NCBI GenBank assembly: GCA_965212145.1
Contig: CBDBUY010000004.1
Coordinates: 558,001 to 622,000 of the forward strand
Length of the DNA stretch: 64,000 nt
Direction of reading: 5' to 3'
From: JAAEPI01 sp965212145
Lineage (GTDB): Bacteria > Bacteroidota > Bacteroidia > Cytophagales > Cyclobacteriaceae
The notes under the pieces are model-generated. The model did not search any database, was not told the DNA's origin, and saw only the letters and a list, made by a program, of their open reading frames with translations. Position 1 is the stretch's first letter, and each line of letters begins with the position of its first letter. Position numbers and translations under genes: made by a program. Of the stretch, positions 16,901-31,900 are shown piece by piece.

Positions 16901-19900
16901 TGTAGGATCTGCTGGTGGAACTACCGAGAAGAATGCATCAGACTGATCACTGGCATTTCCACTTTGGGTTCTGATTCTCACCAAGTACCCTTCGCCAATT
17001 TCATAGTCATTTTCGTCAATGAACCAAGGAACAAAATTTCCAAAGGTTTCAAGCGTCCCGGTGGCCAGATTGTTCCAGTTCAAGCCAAAGTCGCTTGAGT
17101 ACTCAGCGATCAACACTTCAGTCGCCTCTAAGTCCTGGAACTGGTATTGGATGGATTGTTCGGTATTCAGTTCAAACGATTCTCCACCATTTGGTGAGAT
17201 GATGGTAAACGATGGAACAATTTCCGTAACGATCTCGAATGTCGCATCACTTATATCCGAGACACTTTGAGTGGTATTCGTCACACGGATCAGGTTATTG
17301 TCACCCGTTGTGGAAGGGACCGTCCATGTGAACTGTCCATTTAGTGCATCCAGTGTTCCGTTTGTAAGTTCTGAGTAATTGTTTCCTCCGTCAGCACTCC
17401 ATTCTACGATCAAATTGTCCGTACCGTCCATGCTGAACGTATTCCAAAGAATTTGGACATCCTCACCAACAATGAAGGTTTCTCCTCCATTTGGATCGGT
17501 CACTGTAATTTGTGGACCAGAGGCAATTGTATACGTGGCGCCAGCTGTTAATTGCTCTCCGTTCTTATTTGCATCTCCAAATCCAAAATTGTCTACCGAG
17601 AATTCGTCTACAGTAAAAGAATTTCCTCCGGCAGCCGTAGCTGAAATGTCAGCCGTCCAGTAGTAGTAAACGACATCACCGTCATTGTATGTTTGCTCAA
17701 ATAATACCGTAACATTATTCGGTGGCAATTCAAATTGTCCACCACCTACATCATCGAAGGAAGTATTTCCGATGACGGTGGCTGCTCCAATGTCATCAAC
17801 ACCAATACTCTGTGATAAGGTGAATCCATCCTGATCGAAATCATCCGAATTAAATGCGCCAGAAAGGGTAAGGAAGGCACCCTCGGTGGTCGCATCTCCA
17901 CCGGATATGCTTGCGCTCATCTTGTATATGAGATTATCCTGAGACCCGTTCGCCAGGGTTTCATCATTCAGACCGATGGTAGCGAGTAGCACATTGGTAG
18001 GCACGAATGGCTCGATGATGTCGAACGGAGCGTCGCTTTCATCCGCTGAAGACATATCAGTAGTAGCCACTTGTATCGTATAATTACCGACTTCAGGTTG
18101 ATCAACCGTTGGTGTCCATTCATATCGGCCACCCAGATTTGCTAATTGATCTACGATGATTTCATTGTAACCTCCCGGCCCACTATTTGACCAGGAAATT
18201 CTAATATCGGTCGTTCCAGGCAAGCCCTCCGAAGAAAACAAAATAGGATAAGAGCTGTCCTGTTCAAGTATCTCGCCTCCGTTCGGTTGAAGAACGGTAA
18301 TGTTCGCAGGACTCACTGACGGCACAATCTCAAAAGAACTTTGTGATTCATCGGATACTCCCAGACCACTTACTCGTACTTTATAATTCGTCCCGGTATT
18401 ATAAATATTAGCATCTACAAACCAGACAAATTGTCCTTGAAGCTGCTCTACAGTGCCATCTCCCAAAAAGAACCAGTTTGTTCCTCCATCATCGGAATAT
18501 TCAAAAGTCAAAAAGTCTTGACCATCGAAATTCGATTCGTTCCAGTTAATTATTACAGAGCTGTTTTGCTCAAACTGCTCACCCCCATCTGGTGCAAATA
18601 GGTTTAGCTGCGGAACTGCTGGTACTATTTCAAATGATCCGTCACTTTGATCTATGACTGTGATTTCTGTCGTTTGATAAACTCTAACTAGCATGCCATC
18701 ACCTACACTATATTCTGAGTCATCCACAAACCATTGATACGAACCGCTGAGGTCTGCAACTGTATTATTGGTAATCTGACTCCAGGTTCCACCAAAATCG
18801 TCCGAGAATTCGATTGTCAGGAATTCCGTTCCGGAAATACCGGTAGTTTGGAATTGAATATTGAATGAATTGTTGAGCTCTATTTGTTCCCCTCCATTTG
18901 GTGCTAAGACCGTGATCGCAGCAGGGCTAACAGGAGCAATGATTTCAAAATCATCAGTTCCCTGAACAATTCCGTATTGATCCACTCTAATTCTGATGCT
19001 GTACGTAGTACCTGTTCCATAATCATTCTCGTCCACGAACCACAGATACTGTCCATTCAATTCATCTGATATATCAGAGAAAAGCGGCTCATAAATAGAT
19101 CCTCCGTCGGTAGAATATTCTATTTCAAGGAATTCGCCACCATTAAACTCGGACTCATCCCATGTAATGGCTACTGTGCTGTTCTGCTCGAACTGCTCGC
19201 CACCTAGAGGATTGGTTATTGTCAACTCTGGCTGAGGAGCAGGTGGTTCAAAACCTGTGACCCACGCGGCACCTAAGTCGAAACCATTAAGGGTTCCATG
19301 TGACTCATTCACTGTAAGATCATTAAGTGTAGCACCCGTCCCTTCATTGAAGTTATAGTAAGCTATCAGCCCTGCCTCATCTCCATTTAGTTCCACGTTT
19401 CGGTTGTTCTCGATATCATTCACTGAACGTGCCTCGTTCCAAATCCGAACCTCATCAATTGTTCCACTGGTTAGTCGACTTGGAGTGCCGAACCACTCAT
19501 AGGCCCCAATCGTCAATTTGTCTGTGTTTAGAGAAGGGTGGTTAACAGTTGCGACCGCTACCAATGCTCCATCTACGTAAAGGCTCGCATTATCAGTTCC
19601 TGTGCCATTACGAACTATCGCCACATGATGCCATTGATCGTCCGTTAATGTTGGGCCGCCACCAACAGCTGGGAAGGTTGCATTATCCCATTCGGCATAC
19701 TGAAGCTGTCCCCCAACTAGCATAAATTCCGCAGAATTACTTCCGGAACCGGCCCAGCCAACAATCATTTCGTTGGCCTCAGCACTTGGATTCTTGATCC
19801 AGGCTTCAATCGTAAAAGTCTCTGGTCTTGAGAAATGAGGAATGTCAACATGATCGTCAGTTCCATCAAACTCCAAAGCATAATTTCCAGGTGTAACGCC

Positions 19901-22900
19901 CTGATAGATCGTGAAATAATATTCGTTTGAAACACAACCAGTACTGATATCTGTAACTACCAACGTGTAATCACCCGGCATTAAATTCTCAGCCATGGAA
20001 GTACTCGAAATCTGAACACCCACACCGATCCCTTCATACCAAGCAAAGTCGTAATCTCCAGAACCGCCAGTGACCGTACCAGTTGCATCCAGCTGTCCAT
20101 CGGAAGCTCCAGGGCCCGATTCATGCACAATGAAAACGGCACCAGCGTCTACGACTGGCGCATCCGCACATGGGTCAGAGATGGTAAATACATTTCCATC
20201 CACTAAACCGCCATCAATCTTATTCTTAGGGTCAGCGATTCCAAAGTGATCTAGTGGATCAACTTCGGTTAATGCTATTTGTAAGTTATTTCCTACACCT
20301 GCCGCAGCGTCAATGTCTGCCGTCACATAGAAATAAGTAGTCGTCCCGGCTGATAATACTTCGGTATATGCCCATCCAATTCTATTCGGTCCACCATCGC
20401 CAATATTGGAAGGACCAAATGGAGTAGCTCCTCCGAAATCATCAACTGTGTTGGTATAGAGCGTAAAAGCGTCAGCAGGGAAGTCTGCCGGCTCATACGT
20501 TCCGACCACCTCCAAGGAGAATCCTTCAGATGTAACATCTCCATTCACCACGTCCATGGTCAAGGTGTAAATCAGATTACCGGTCGATCCGAGATCTGCG
20601 TCACCCCCAGGCACACTTACGGTCGTGATCGTAACGTCCGGCGCAGGATCTAAGGTGTTGAATTGGTGAGGATTGTCCGCACCTCCGTCCTGATTATACA
20701 ATTCATTACCCGCAGAACCATTATACTCGTATGCCACCACACTATACGGTGCTCCAGATGACAGATTAAATGGACTTACAGCATTACCTGTGCCATTGTA
20801 TATCACATACCAATCTGTATCCACCACATCTCCTAATCCAAATTCAGCATTGGCTGTGTAGGAGGTTCCATCAACCAAGACAGGAGATGCTCCCGAGCCT
20901 AATCTCATCAGAACGATTCTAGACGATCCATCGCCGTTTGTCCAGGAAATGTCAGCGCTGGTCTCCGCAATATTGGAGGCGCTAATATTGAAAGCTTGTG
21001 TTGTTGGGGTGGACAAAGGCGTTGGTGCACCTAATGATGGCCCGGCGACCCAGTCAACGTTGACATCATGGTTCACCAAAGTTCCCGTAAATCCATTCCC
21101 ACTCAGATCTGCGGCTGTTGACGACCCAGTAGCATCGTTCAATTTGTAATACGCAAGAAGACCAAATTCAGAACCATTCAGCTCCTCACTCATTCTTGCC
21201 TGAATTTCCGCTTGCGTTTTAGAAATAGTCCATATCCGAACCTCATCGATAATACCATCGAAGTATTCGTTAGCATCATAGGTGCTACCGATGTATGTAT
21301 TTCCGGCATCAGTTGCAATCGATCCTGTTACGTTATTAGACGGATTATTGGTGACATCAACTCCGTCTACGTACACCTTAACGTCCGTCCCATCAAACGT
21401 TGCGGAAACATGCTGCCATTGATTTAACTGGAGCGGATTCAACGAGAATGCCCGCGAATGCCCTCCCCCGGTCAAAGTAAACCATGCCTGCACGACTCCA
21501 CTTTCCAATCTCATATAAAACTGACCCGTTCCGCTCAACTTACTTACGATTCCCTTATGAGCACCTGTTATTGTCTCCGGATATAACCAAGCCTCAAGTG
21601 TTGCACTTGTACCTCCTGAAAGATCAAGACTCGTTCCTAAATTGACTTGCTTAGTAGCCCCATCAAAATCAAGGGCGTAATTGGTGATTGGTGGATCCAC
21701 AGTCACGGTGGCTGTCTGCGTCATTTCCAAGAAGCAAGCCACACCATCCTGATTCTCATAATAGGAGAATACTCCTCCGTCACCACCGGTCATCGCATCT
21801 AAATCGCCATCGCCATCTAAATCTGCGAAATCAGGACTGACATAACTACCCGCATTCACGGTCAGTCCAAATGGATTCGTCTGATAGGTATCATAGTTCG
21901 GAGAAGATGCTGTACCGATATTCTCAACGTAGTACCAATTTGTATTAGAAACCCCGAAGAAAATATCGAAATCCCCATCCGCATCGAAATCAACCATTCT
22001 AGGATACGCATACTGAACGCTTGGGGAATTAAACCCAAACGGATTGACAACAGCACTTGCAAAATTAGGAGTGGATGCAGTCCCAATATTTTCATAGAAC
22101 CGTACAGTTCCAGCCACATCGGAACCTGACATGAAATCATAGTCTCCATCATTGTCAATATCCTCTGCCGTAATTCCCCAAGAATAGCTGCCCCCTGCCG
22201 ATACCAATCCAAACGGATTCAGCACAGGTGTAGCAAAATTCGGTGATGATGCCGTTCCTATATTTTCGATATAGTGGTAATTACCACTAGGGCCGGACGT
22301 GAGCAGATCCAAGTCCCCATCATTGTCCAAATCCACAAAATCGCTATACATGTAGCCAACAGGGGCTGATAAACCGAAAGGATTTGGAGAAGATGGTTCG
22401 AAATTTGGACTGATATTGCTTCCTGAATTTTCAAAGTAATACATCGTGCCGCTTCCGGATACGCTGGATATCATGTCCAGGTCTCCATCGTTATCCAGAT
22501 CCCCGAAATTGATGCCATTGTAAGAGGCTAGATTTGATAGGCCAAATGGATTATCCGCTCTGGCTGCAAAAGATGGGCCGCCATTTCCCTGAGTTGCGTA
22601 AACATTAAACGTAGTTGTTTCCGTCAAGCTACCCGTGTTGAACGTTAGGCCAGCCCCGGTACCACCAACAGGTCCATCTATAATTGAATCATCCAGATCA
22701 TTTCTTAGATAATAACTAACACCACTTACTGAGGAACCCGTTGTGATTGTCGTTGATTCACCGTTGGCGATATTGGTATCTGTGGCGGTAACTGTTTCAT
22801 CAACTATTGAGCATCCAGCTTGTGTGGTGAAACTACCCGGGTTACCCGTAAAGTCATTGCCATTGTAAAGCTCATTTCCGGCGCTTCCATTGTATTCCAT

Positions 22901-25900
22901 TACTGCCACCGTATACTGCTGGTTGCTGTTCAATCCAGATACTGATACAGAAGAACCTGTGCCATTGTAGACTATTTTCCAATCCGTTCCTGCCTCATCT
23001 CCAGCAAGACTCCAGTCTGCATTGGCGGTGTAGGTAGTACCATCCACCGGTGCAGCGAAACTCGCCGTTCCCTCATAAACCGCAACGATTCTGGCAGAGC
23101 CATCTCCATTGGTCCAGGAAATATCTGCAGTGTTTTCACCAACATTGGTAATGTCCACATTGGATGCTTGAGTTGTAGGAGCTGCCAAAGGCGTGGCTCC
23201 ATTCAAAGATGGGCCACCGACCCAATCGGCATTAATGTCAAGGTTATTGAGGGTTCCGGTATATCCGTTTCCAGAAAGGTCTGCCGCAGTGGATGATCCC
23301 GGTCCATCATTAAGATTATAATACGCCAACAATCCCGCTTCACCACCATTCAGTTCCTGATCTTTGTTATTCAGAATTTGACTTGCTGACCTAGCCGAAC
23401 TCCAAATTCTGACATCATCAATCAGTCCATTCATGTCCTCAGTGTCAAAATGACCTCCAATTCTCACAGACGATGAGTTTGTCTGAAATGATCCGCTCAC
23501 GGCTAAGGTTCCGTCTTCTACTCCATTGTAGTAAACCCTAGCAGTGGTTCCGTCCCAGGTACCTGCAAGGTGTACCCATGTATTGAGGGGAATGGTGGTT
23601 GCACCCAAGCACTGATTAAAGGTTGGATTACCAACCCAAAAAGCAGCACGCTCCGAATCAATGCGAAGCAGAAATTGCATTCCGCTATTGTAATTACTTA
23701 CAATAGTATGAGAGCCACTACTCTCCCGATACACCCAAGCCTCTACAGTTATTGCATTGGTTCCGGCCAGCGTATTGGTTATTCCATTACCTAATTCAAC
23801 AAAATGATGTGGACTTGCTAAACCATCAAAGTCCAATGCATAATTCTGACCAGACCCAATGGTGAAATAGTCACTGTCTGACAGGTTCACATTGTCAAAA
23901 CCGACCACTCCTCCATTAAATGAGCTGCCAGGCACAACAGTAGCACTAGTAAAGTCAGTCGGGCTCGTGCTGACTAAGAGATTATAGTCACTGGCTGTTG
24001 TCCCAGAATATCCAAGTCCGGTGAGATCAAACGACACTTCCATGTTTCCAACATCGCCGTTGTTTTCCTCGACCTTCCAAACTCTCGACATTCTGTAAGT
24101 AACTCCACTTGGAAGTTGAGAAGCGGTTGTGTTCGCTTCATCTGCTGCTGCCCCGTCATGACCCCATGCCAGGAACTGCAGATCGCCTGAGAAAGAGTTA
24201 GCGTTTGCTGCATTGTCCACAGCAATCGCTCCAATTCCCATCGAAACGATCGAGCCCGTTTCTTCACTTCGAGATTGCTTTTGGAAAAGTTCTGAAGCAT
24301 CGTCCTGTCCAATCACAGCTATGTTATTTGCGTAACCGGAAGCGCTTGCATTTGCCCAAATAATCGAACCATCGGAAGCGAGGTAATCTTGAGGAGCAGA
24401 CTGATCTAGGGTCAAGCCATACTTGATAGCCAGATACGATTCTACCTTTTGACGATCCGTTGCGTTCATCGCCTGATCATAAATAATGACTTCAGCAATA
24501 TCCCCTAATAAATCTTCGGTACCATTGGGTTGTTCACCCATTGTTATAATACCTGGAGGTGTGTTTGGAACGTTATTTTGGGTGTAGTCTTCTCCGTTCA
24601 CATAGAAATTCGATCTATAGGCCATTGGCCCGGAATCAAAGTAATTGATGGCCGTACCGATAACGCTTATATCGTTCTCTATTACAGGACCGGTAGACTG
24701 GGCGACCCATCCATTGGCATAATGACTATGCTGAGTCCCATATGGACCAATGAGCCAGTTAGGGTCAGCTGCCAATGCACGTCTCGGAGAACCAGATGCT
24801 GAGGTATTATAAACTACAAAAATCGAATAAGGTTGAGAGTTCTGTGAGTAGGTTGTAACCAGCTTTTCGTTCAGCCCAAATTCAAGCGCCGGGTTGTAAT
24901 TGATATGTCCTGCCAGTAATTCCGGACCTGTGCCATTACTAGCGTCGAGCGCATTCGGACTTTGATCAGCCCAACTTGTGACATTCGTTGTTCCTGTAAC
25001 TCCGGCATCTGCCTTGAACCAGTTTTGGAGGTTGGTTGAAACTCCACCGGGAGCTAGTACTACATCCTGATTGATTAGCACATCAAATGATGGGTTTCCC
25101 GTGTTGGCGTAAGCCGGCACTACCAGGTCGGTTCTGCCGTCATTATTGAAATCACCTTCATCCATACTCTGGGCGAAGTTGGATGTTACGGTAATGGAGT
25201 TCAACGCAGTAAATACGCCAGCACCATCACCAAGCATAATTTTCAGATTGGTGGTGTTGTCCTTAAACGCTACATCGAGATTTCCATCACCATCGTAATC
25301 ACCAACGACTCCATAGTAAGAATTAGAAATCCCTGTTGTGTAAGTGGTTCCGGTACCAAAATTACCAGCCCCGTCGTTGAGGAATGCCCGGATATTGGAG
25401 CCGTTTAATGTAACCGCATCTACATGCCCATCTTCATTGAAATCAGCCGCCAATAAGCCACTTGTTCCAGAGGAAGCAAAATTCTGCGAAGTACCAAAAG
25501 TACCATCTCCAGCACCTGGCAGATAGTCGAAGCTAGTGCCTAAATCTACGCCAACATCCAGGATTCCATCCGAGTCAAAGTCAGCGACGGCTACTTGACC
25601 ACCGCCCGTAGATGAAACGGCATAATCTGTTCCGGTTGTAAACGCACCTGCACCATCATTCAGATAAATGGTTACAAAGGCCACATTTCCTCTGGAAAAC
25701 GCTAAATCAACGTATCCGTCCTGATTGAAATCACCAGTTTCTACATCGTAGTTTGACGCCAAGGTATGATTTGTAGGAGTGAATCCGCCTGCACCGTCTC
25801 CAAGCGCTACATCAAATCCCGGATCACGATCACCCACCACAAAATCAAGATTTCCATCGTTGTTGAAATCGGCAGCATCCGCCCATTTTGTAAATATGTT

Positions 25901-28900
25901 GCTCAGAGTCACGGCCGATTGCGTGAATCCGCCGGTTCCATCTCCAGCCATCAGCTGGATTTTAGAATTTGCGCCTGTCTTGTCATCCTGAATAGCCAGG
26001 AAATCCAGGTTACCATCGTTGTTGAAATCACCCACTACAGCCCCGTGTCCTGCACGATTTCCTAGATCATAGGCCGTAATTGAATAACTGTTTTCGTCGA
26101 AACCTGGACCCGAATATGTCACAGAATAGTAAGCCGGATCGCTCTGGAAACCAGATTCCGTATTCGTGATAATCACCTCGGAATAAGACTTCATCCCTGC
26201 TGGGAGATCTACGGTTACCTGCGTGCCATTGGCAGCCGTGATAGAGGCTTCATTTCCACCTACGGTCACTCTGTTGCCGGCGGCATTGGAGCCGAAATTG
26301 GTTCCGTCAATCGTCACCGAAATACCACTTGCTCCTTCTGAAGGTGTAACGTTTGTAATGGTAGGAACTGGAACCGCGTTGACAAATGTCGGGTTAAGCA
26401 CAAAGTCGGCATCTGAAACCAATGTTCCGTCAGCTGTTCCTTGAGAACGATCCACCGTGGTTGAAAGTACTCCTGTATTTTCATCAAATGGGTAGTAAGC
26501 CACCAAACCAGATTCATTACCAGCTAGGGCCGCATTCCGATCTGAAAAATCTGTTTTAGCAATGTCCCATATTCTGAATTCGTCTATTTCTCCGTCAAAT
26601 GCTGAGTTTAAGTTGTTAGAATTGCCAATTACCAAATCCGTTCCGGTTGTTGTTACTCCTGGTCGAGAAATCTGATCATTCAGAACACCATCCACATAAA
26701 GGCTAACATTTGTGCCGTCATAAGTAGCTGCAATGTGATACCATTGATCCTGATTCCAACTAGAATTTGTAGAGACAGGATTATCCCCCTGTGTAAAGGC
26801 TGCTTCATAGACCCGAATGGTACCATCGCCTTCTCTGTTGAAAATTACCGTTGGGTTTCCGTTTGTTACAAAATCAAATATGTCACCTCTGGCAGATACT
26901 GATGTGAGCTGAGAAGCAGGTTTGATCCAAAACTCATACGTCCAGGTATTGGTCGGAGAAGTAAGGGCATTCACGCGCACGTTGGAATTTATATTAGCGG
27001 ATAGATCGATAGCATATCCAGGGAAGGCTTCAGTCGTGGCGAATTCGACATTCGACACGCTACTCGCATCTTCCGCTGCGTTGGTTGCAGTAACTCGGAA
27101 GAAATATCCTTGATCCGTTCCCACATTGATAGAAGCAGTACTCAGGTCACCAATAGTCATAGAACCTACCGGAGAGGCAAAGGCATAATCAGCTGCCCAC
27201 TCAATCAGGTAGCCAGTGTTGTCGTTTGCTAAGTCAGTCCATTCCAGTGTAATTTCTGTAGTAGAAGAGGCATAAGCAATCAAGTCAGTTGGTGCAACAG
27301 GAGGTGTCGGTGCTGTACCATTTAAGGTAGGTCCTGTGGTGTTGAATACTGCCCCTCCGAGAATAGCCCCATCGTTGCTGACTTTTCCAAAGGCCTCATC
27401 GGCAAAATCCGTCAAGGTCGTGCCACTACCATCATTCATAGGGTAGTAGTCTACGAGATTTGGTTCATCACCTGTCAATTCTACATTGTAGAAAGCGGCT
27501 ATCTCTCCTGGTGTTCTGACATCATCCCAGATACGCACCTCGTCTATTTGCCCAGCAAGGAAACTTCCTCCACCGTGGCTACCGATCCAGGTGTCCCCCG
27601 TGCCACTAAAATCCGCAGAAGCTCCAGCCGATGCAACTTCAGATCCGTCTAAGAATAACTTCATCTCAGCTAATACCGCATCATAAGTGACTGCTACATG
27701 CCTCCATGTATTCGTAAAAGAACTGCTGAAAGTCACGTGTGAATAGTCTCCGTTATTACCAGCGCTTAGCAGTTGATTTGGTATCCAGAACGGATCATTC
27801 ACCGATGACACCACGTTATTCGCGTTGGCTGGAACGGTTATGTATACCCAGGCCTCCTTGGTATAAGACTTATCTCCTGTTCCAAGCGGTGAGTTAATAT
27901 TTACGTAATCGTTAGCCCCATCAAGCGTTAACGCCGGATTTGGCGCTGTATAAATCAATGTAACTTCACCAGCATTCGGATAATCATATTGTATCGTCCA
28001 GTTGGCTGGAAGGTTGTCAGAATCAAAAGTTCCTGAAACAGTCCCGGCATCAATGATCACAAACTCTCCGTCAACTGTTGGAGCAAAGCCCAACTGAAGA
28101 TCCAATGCACCCCCCAGCGTGGCAGTATTGGTCACTTGTATTTGATCATACTCCGAGCAAACGGTATATCCATCAACTTCAATGAGCGTCGTGCCGCTGG
28201 TCGTATAATCAGCAACAGACGTACATCCTGGCGAAGCTCCCGGCGAGAACGTACCGCCAATTGCTACGACCAAAGATCCATTGATCGTCGTGCCCGCTCC
28301 GCCATTAAAGAAAGCACCGGCTGGAACCGTCATTGGCTGTCCGTTATTCAGCGTGATATCTCCGCTGATGCTTAGCGTTCCATAATTCAGAATGTCTGAT
28401 GTATTGTTAAGAACGATATTTTCATCAATGGTTAGCGTGCCGTAATTGATGATTCTTGCTGCTCCGTTTAGGGTTAAATCAGTGCCATTCGTGCCAATGG
28501 TCAAAGAAGCTCCGGCATTGATGACCAAGTCAGTGTCTGTCATGGTGAATCCTTCGCCAGTGGTTGGACTTCCCGTTTGAATGATGATTGGTTCTGTAAT
28601 GCCCCCGGCCAGATTAGGCGTAGTTCCATCACACCAGTTTCCTACATCTGTCCAGCTATCATTGGCTTCTGTATTGGTAAATGTGTCATTTCCGAGGCAT
28701 CCCGGTACTGTAGAAGCAACCCAGTCAGAGCTGGCGCCCAGGAAGTCGAAGTTATTTAATGTTCCGTTGTTTCCGTTTCCTGAGTCATCGGTGAGGGTGG
28801 TTCCTGAGGCTGTATCAAAATAGTATGCGGCTAACAGGCCTGCACCACCGGTTACTTCAAGGTTGGCGTAATTGATGATGTCGGACTGAGAGCGTGCCGT

Positions 28901-31900
28901 GTTCCAGAATCTAACCCCATCGATATCTCCATTCCAATAACTAAGCCCTGCAACCTCACTTCCTATATTAATGGTACCCGCATCGCTTCGAGTTCCATTA
29001 TAGCTTCCTGAAGCAACTTCTACTCCATCAACGTATATGATTAACTCATCGCTCGTGTCATCGAAGGTGAACGCAACATGTTGCCAACTTCCAGCCGTGA
29101 GCACGTTAGCGGGTGTTGTGGCTACCTCAGTCCCGCCCATGTACACCGAAAGTGAATTTTGGAAGGTTCCATGCGCACTGAAGGAGAAATTTGCATTCTC
29201 ATCTGCGCCGATGATTCTCTCGAATTCAGTTGTACTGACATCTGGTTTCACCCAACCTTCTACTGTGATTGAATTGGCCGTGCCTGAGATAGTTCCTAAA
29301 TCAACAAAGTCATCTGTACCATCAAAATTCAAGGCGTTTTCAGGAATCGCTACATTAAAGACGCTTCCATCGGTAGGAGCACCTAATTTATTTTTAGGAT
29401 CCGCTATGCCGAAATTGTCCAATGGATCAACGTCTTGCGTAAGGTTAAAGGTGTTTCCATCCGTAGCACCAGCGGCCATATCCACACTTACATAGAAATA
29501 TGTGGTAGTGCCAGCAGAATAGGTGTTTCCAAACTGGAAGGCAATGTCTCCGGTTGCTATTACTGCACCTGGATCGTAATTAACACCTGCGCCTATTTGG
29601 GTAGCCGTAGCGAAATCATCACCAACTGTGTTTTCCCATAGTTTAAAACCGGAAGCCTCAAAATCTGCGGGTGAGAAGGTTCCGCCAACTCCCCAATAAA
29701 ACCCGGCTGTTGTAGCATCTGCTGTAGCCACGTCCATCTGTACTTTATAAATCAGATTATCTGTGGTCCCCGGGTAAACATCTGCACCAGGAACACTCAA
29801 AGTCGTGAAGGTCACGTCAGAAGGAATTGGGTTAATTACCTCTATGAAGGAAGGAACGTCGATCCATGCAGTGGCTCCCGTAGAACTTGCAACAACTGAT
29901 TGATTAGATCCATCAACAGTCAAAGCTCTTGATATATTGCCACTGTCATTCCAATACAAATACCCAGTTTCATTATCTACTCCTAAGCCATAAGGCTCAG
30001 ACAATCCGGATTTAAACACGGCTACTCCGGTACCATCAGTATTGGCAGACTGAATATTTGTCAACGATCCAGAACTCCAAAACATCAAGTTATTTACCCA
30101 ATCAATAGCAATATCTCTTGCATCAGTGGCACTCGCTCCTACTACCAATGATTCCAATCCAGTCCCATCCAGATTGGCTCTTTTGATTGATACAGCTAGT
30201 TCTACAAAGTATAGTTTGCCATTTGTTACGTCCAAGTCCAGACCGAAAGGTCCGGTTTGCCCCGTGATTAAAGTTTCAGGAACTGACCCATCCAGATTGG
30301 CTCGACTCACCGTACCATTTGTAAAGTCCGTCCAATAGATTTTTCCATTGTTCAGATCCAAGTCAATGTCTCTGACTGATCCCAAACCAGACAGAATGGT
30401 GGTTGTAGATATCCCATCAAACTTTCGGATCTGAGTTTGCTCCGACCAGTAGTAGTCGCCATTATCATAGTCAACAGCCATACCTGCCAAGGTTGAACCA
30501 GTGCCTACTGTTGAAGGCGCCAATGTGTTTAAGTCAAACTCTACAAGGGCCGTTGAGGTGGTATAATAAATGGCCTGCGCCCCGGGAACAGGTGGCACTG
30601 CCGCCTCATCTATAGGAGCTGCTTTGACATTTTGCGCTGAAGCTCCGCTTATAAACGAGCCATTGTTTGATCCAAGAAGATCATCAGCCGTCTGATCATT
30701 GAAATTCCAGTAGGCAATAAGGTTTGGTTCTGTTCCATTCAGTTCAGCATTCATTTCTGCCGTGATAGTCGCTTGATCTCGCGCCACGCTCCAGAGACGA
30801 ACGTCATCCAAGTAACCATCAAAGAACCTGTCTCCGAATCCATTCCATCGTCCTAAATGTAGTCCGGCAGTACCGGTAGTAGCAGTAGACCCTGAGGCTG
30901 ATGCCTGCTGAACTCCATCCACAAAAATCCTTTGTGTTCCGCCATCAAAAGTCAATGCCACATGGTGCCACGTGTCTTTCTGAATCACATTCGCTCCGGT
31001 CGCCGCAGCTGCATTCCCCACTCGAGCAGCCAGAGCTCCAGTTCCTTCTTGCCAAAGCACAAATCCCACGTCATCGTTTTTCGAGAATATTCCCGGGAAG
31101 TTCATACCCTCACCGTGGAATTTTCTCATATTGATCCATCCCTCAATAGTAAATGCAGTGGACACGGCAATATCTGTCGAATGCGCAACCTGCACATACT
31201 GACCAGATGCATCGGAAATGTTCACCGCATAATGTCCTCGATAGTCAACGCTGATCTGAGTTGCGGCATCATTTGGATTTCCTGTCAGGTCTGTCACCAC
31301 ACCGGCAAACAAATCGATCGTGACAGTTCCATCACCGGAAGGAGCTATGTCCACTGTATAGGTAATGTTATCTCCTGTTGCAAGATTTGAAGCGGTACCT
31401 CCACCAACTGTAATATCCGAATCGATGAATCCATAAACTGCTTCATCAAAGGTGAATGTCGCGGTGAATGGGTTGTCTGAAGTGAACGCTCCAACCGAAG
31501 TAATTGCAATGGTGGGACTAGTGATATCCTCAGGTCCTGCGCCCAAATAGCCATGGCTTGCAGCCACCCAGTCGTTGACATTATCCATGGTAGTCAATGT
31601 TCCAACAAGCCCATTTCCACTTAAGTCTGATACTGTGGCAGAGCCCGGTCCATCCTGGAATTGATAGTACCCAACCAGACCAGAAATAGGATAATTGATT
31701 TCCTGATCGTCAAAAGCAGCTATTTGGCTATTACTACGCGCAATATTCCATATACGAACCTCATCGATTTCGCCATTGAAGAGATGGAAGGTTCCACCCG
31801 TCACAATGGCACCAATTTCATAATTGGTAGAAGGGTTATGGATGCCGGACGAATAAGCAACCGAATTGTCCAATGTTCCATCAATCAACACCTTCATTTC

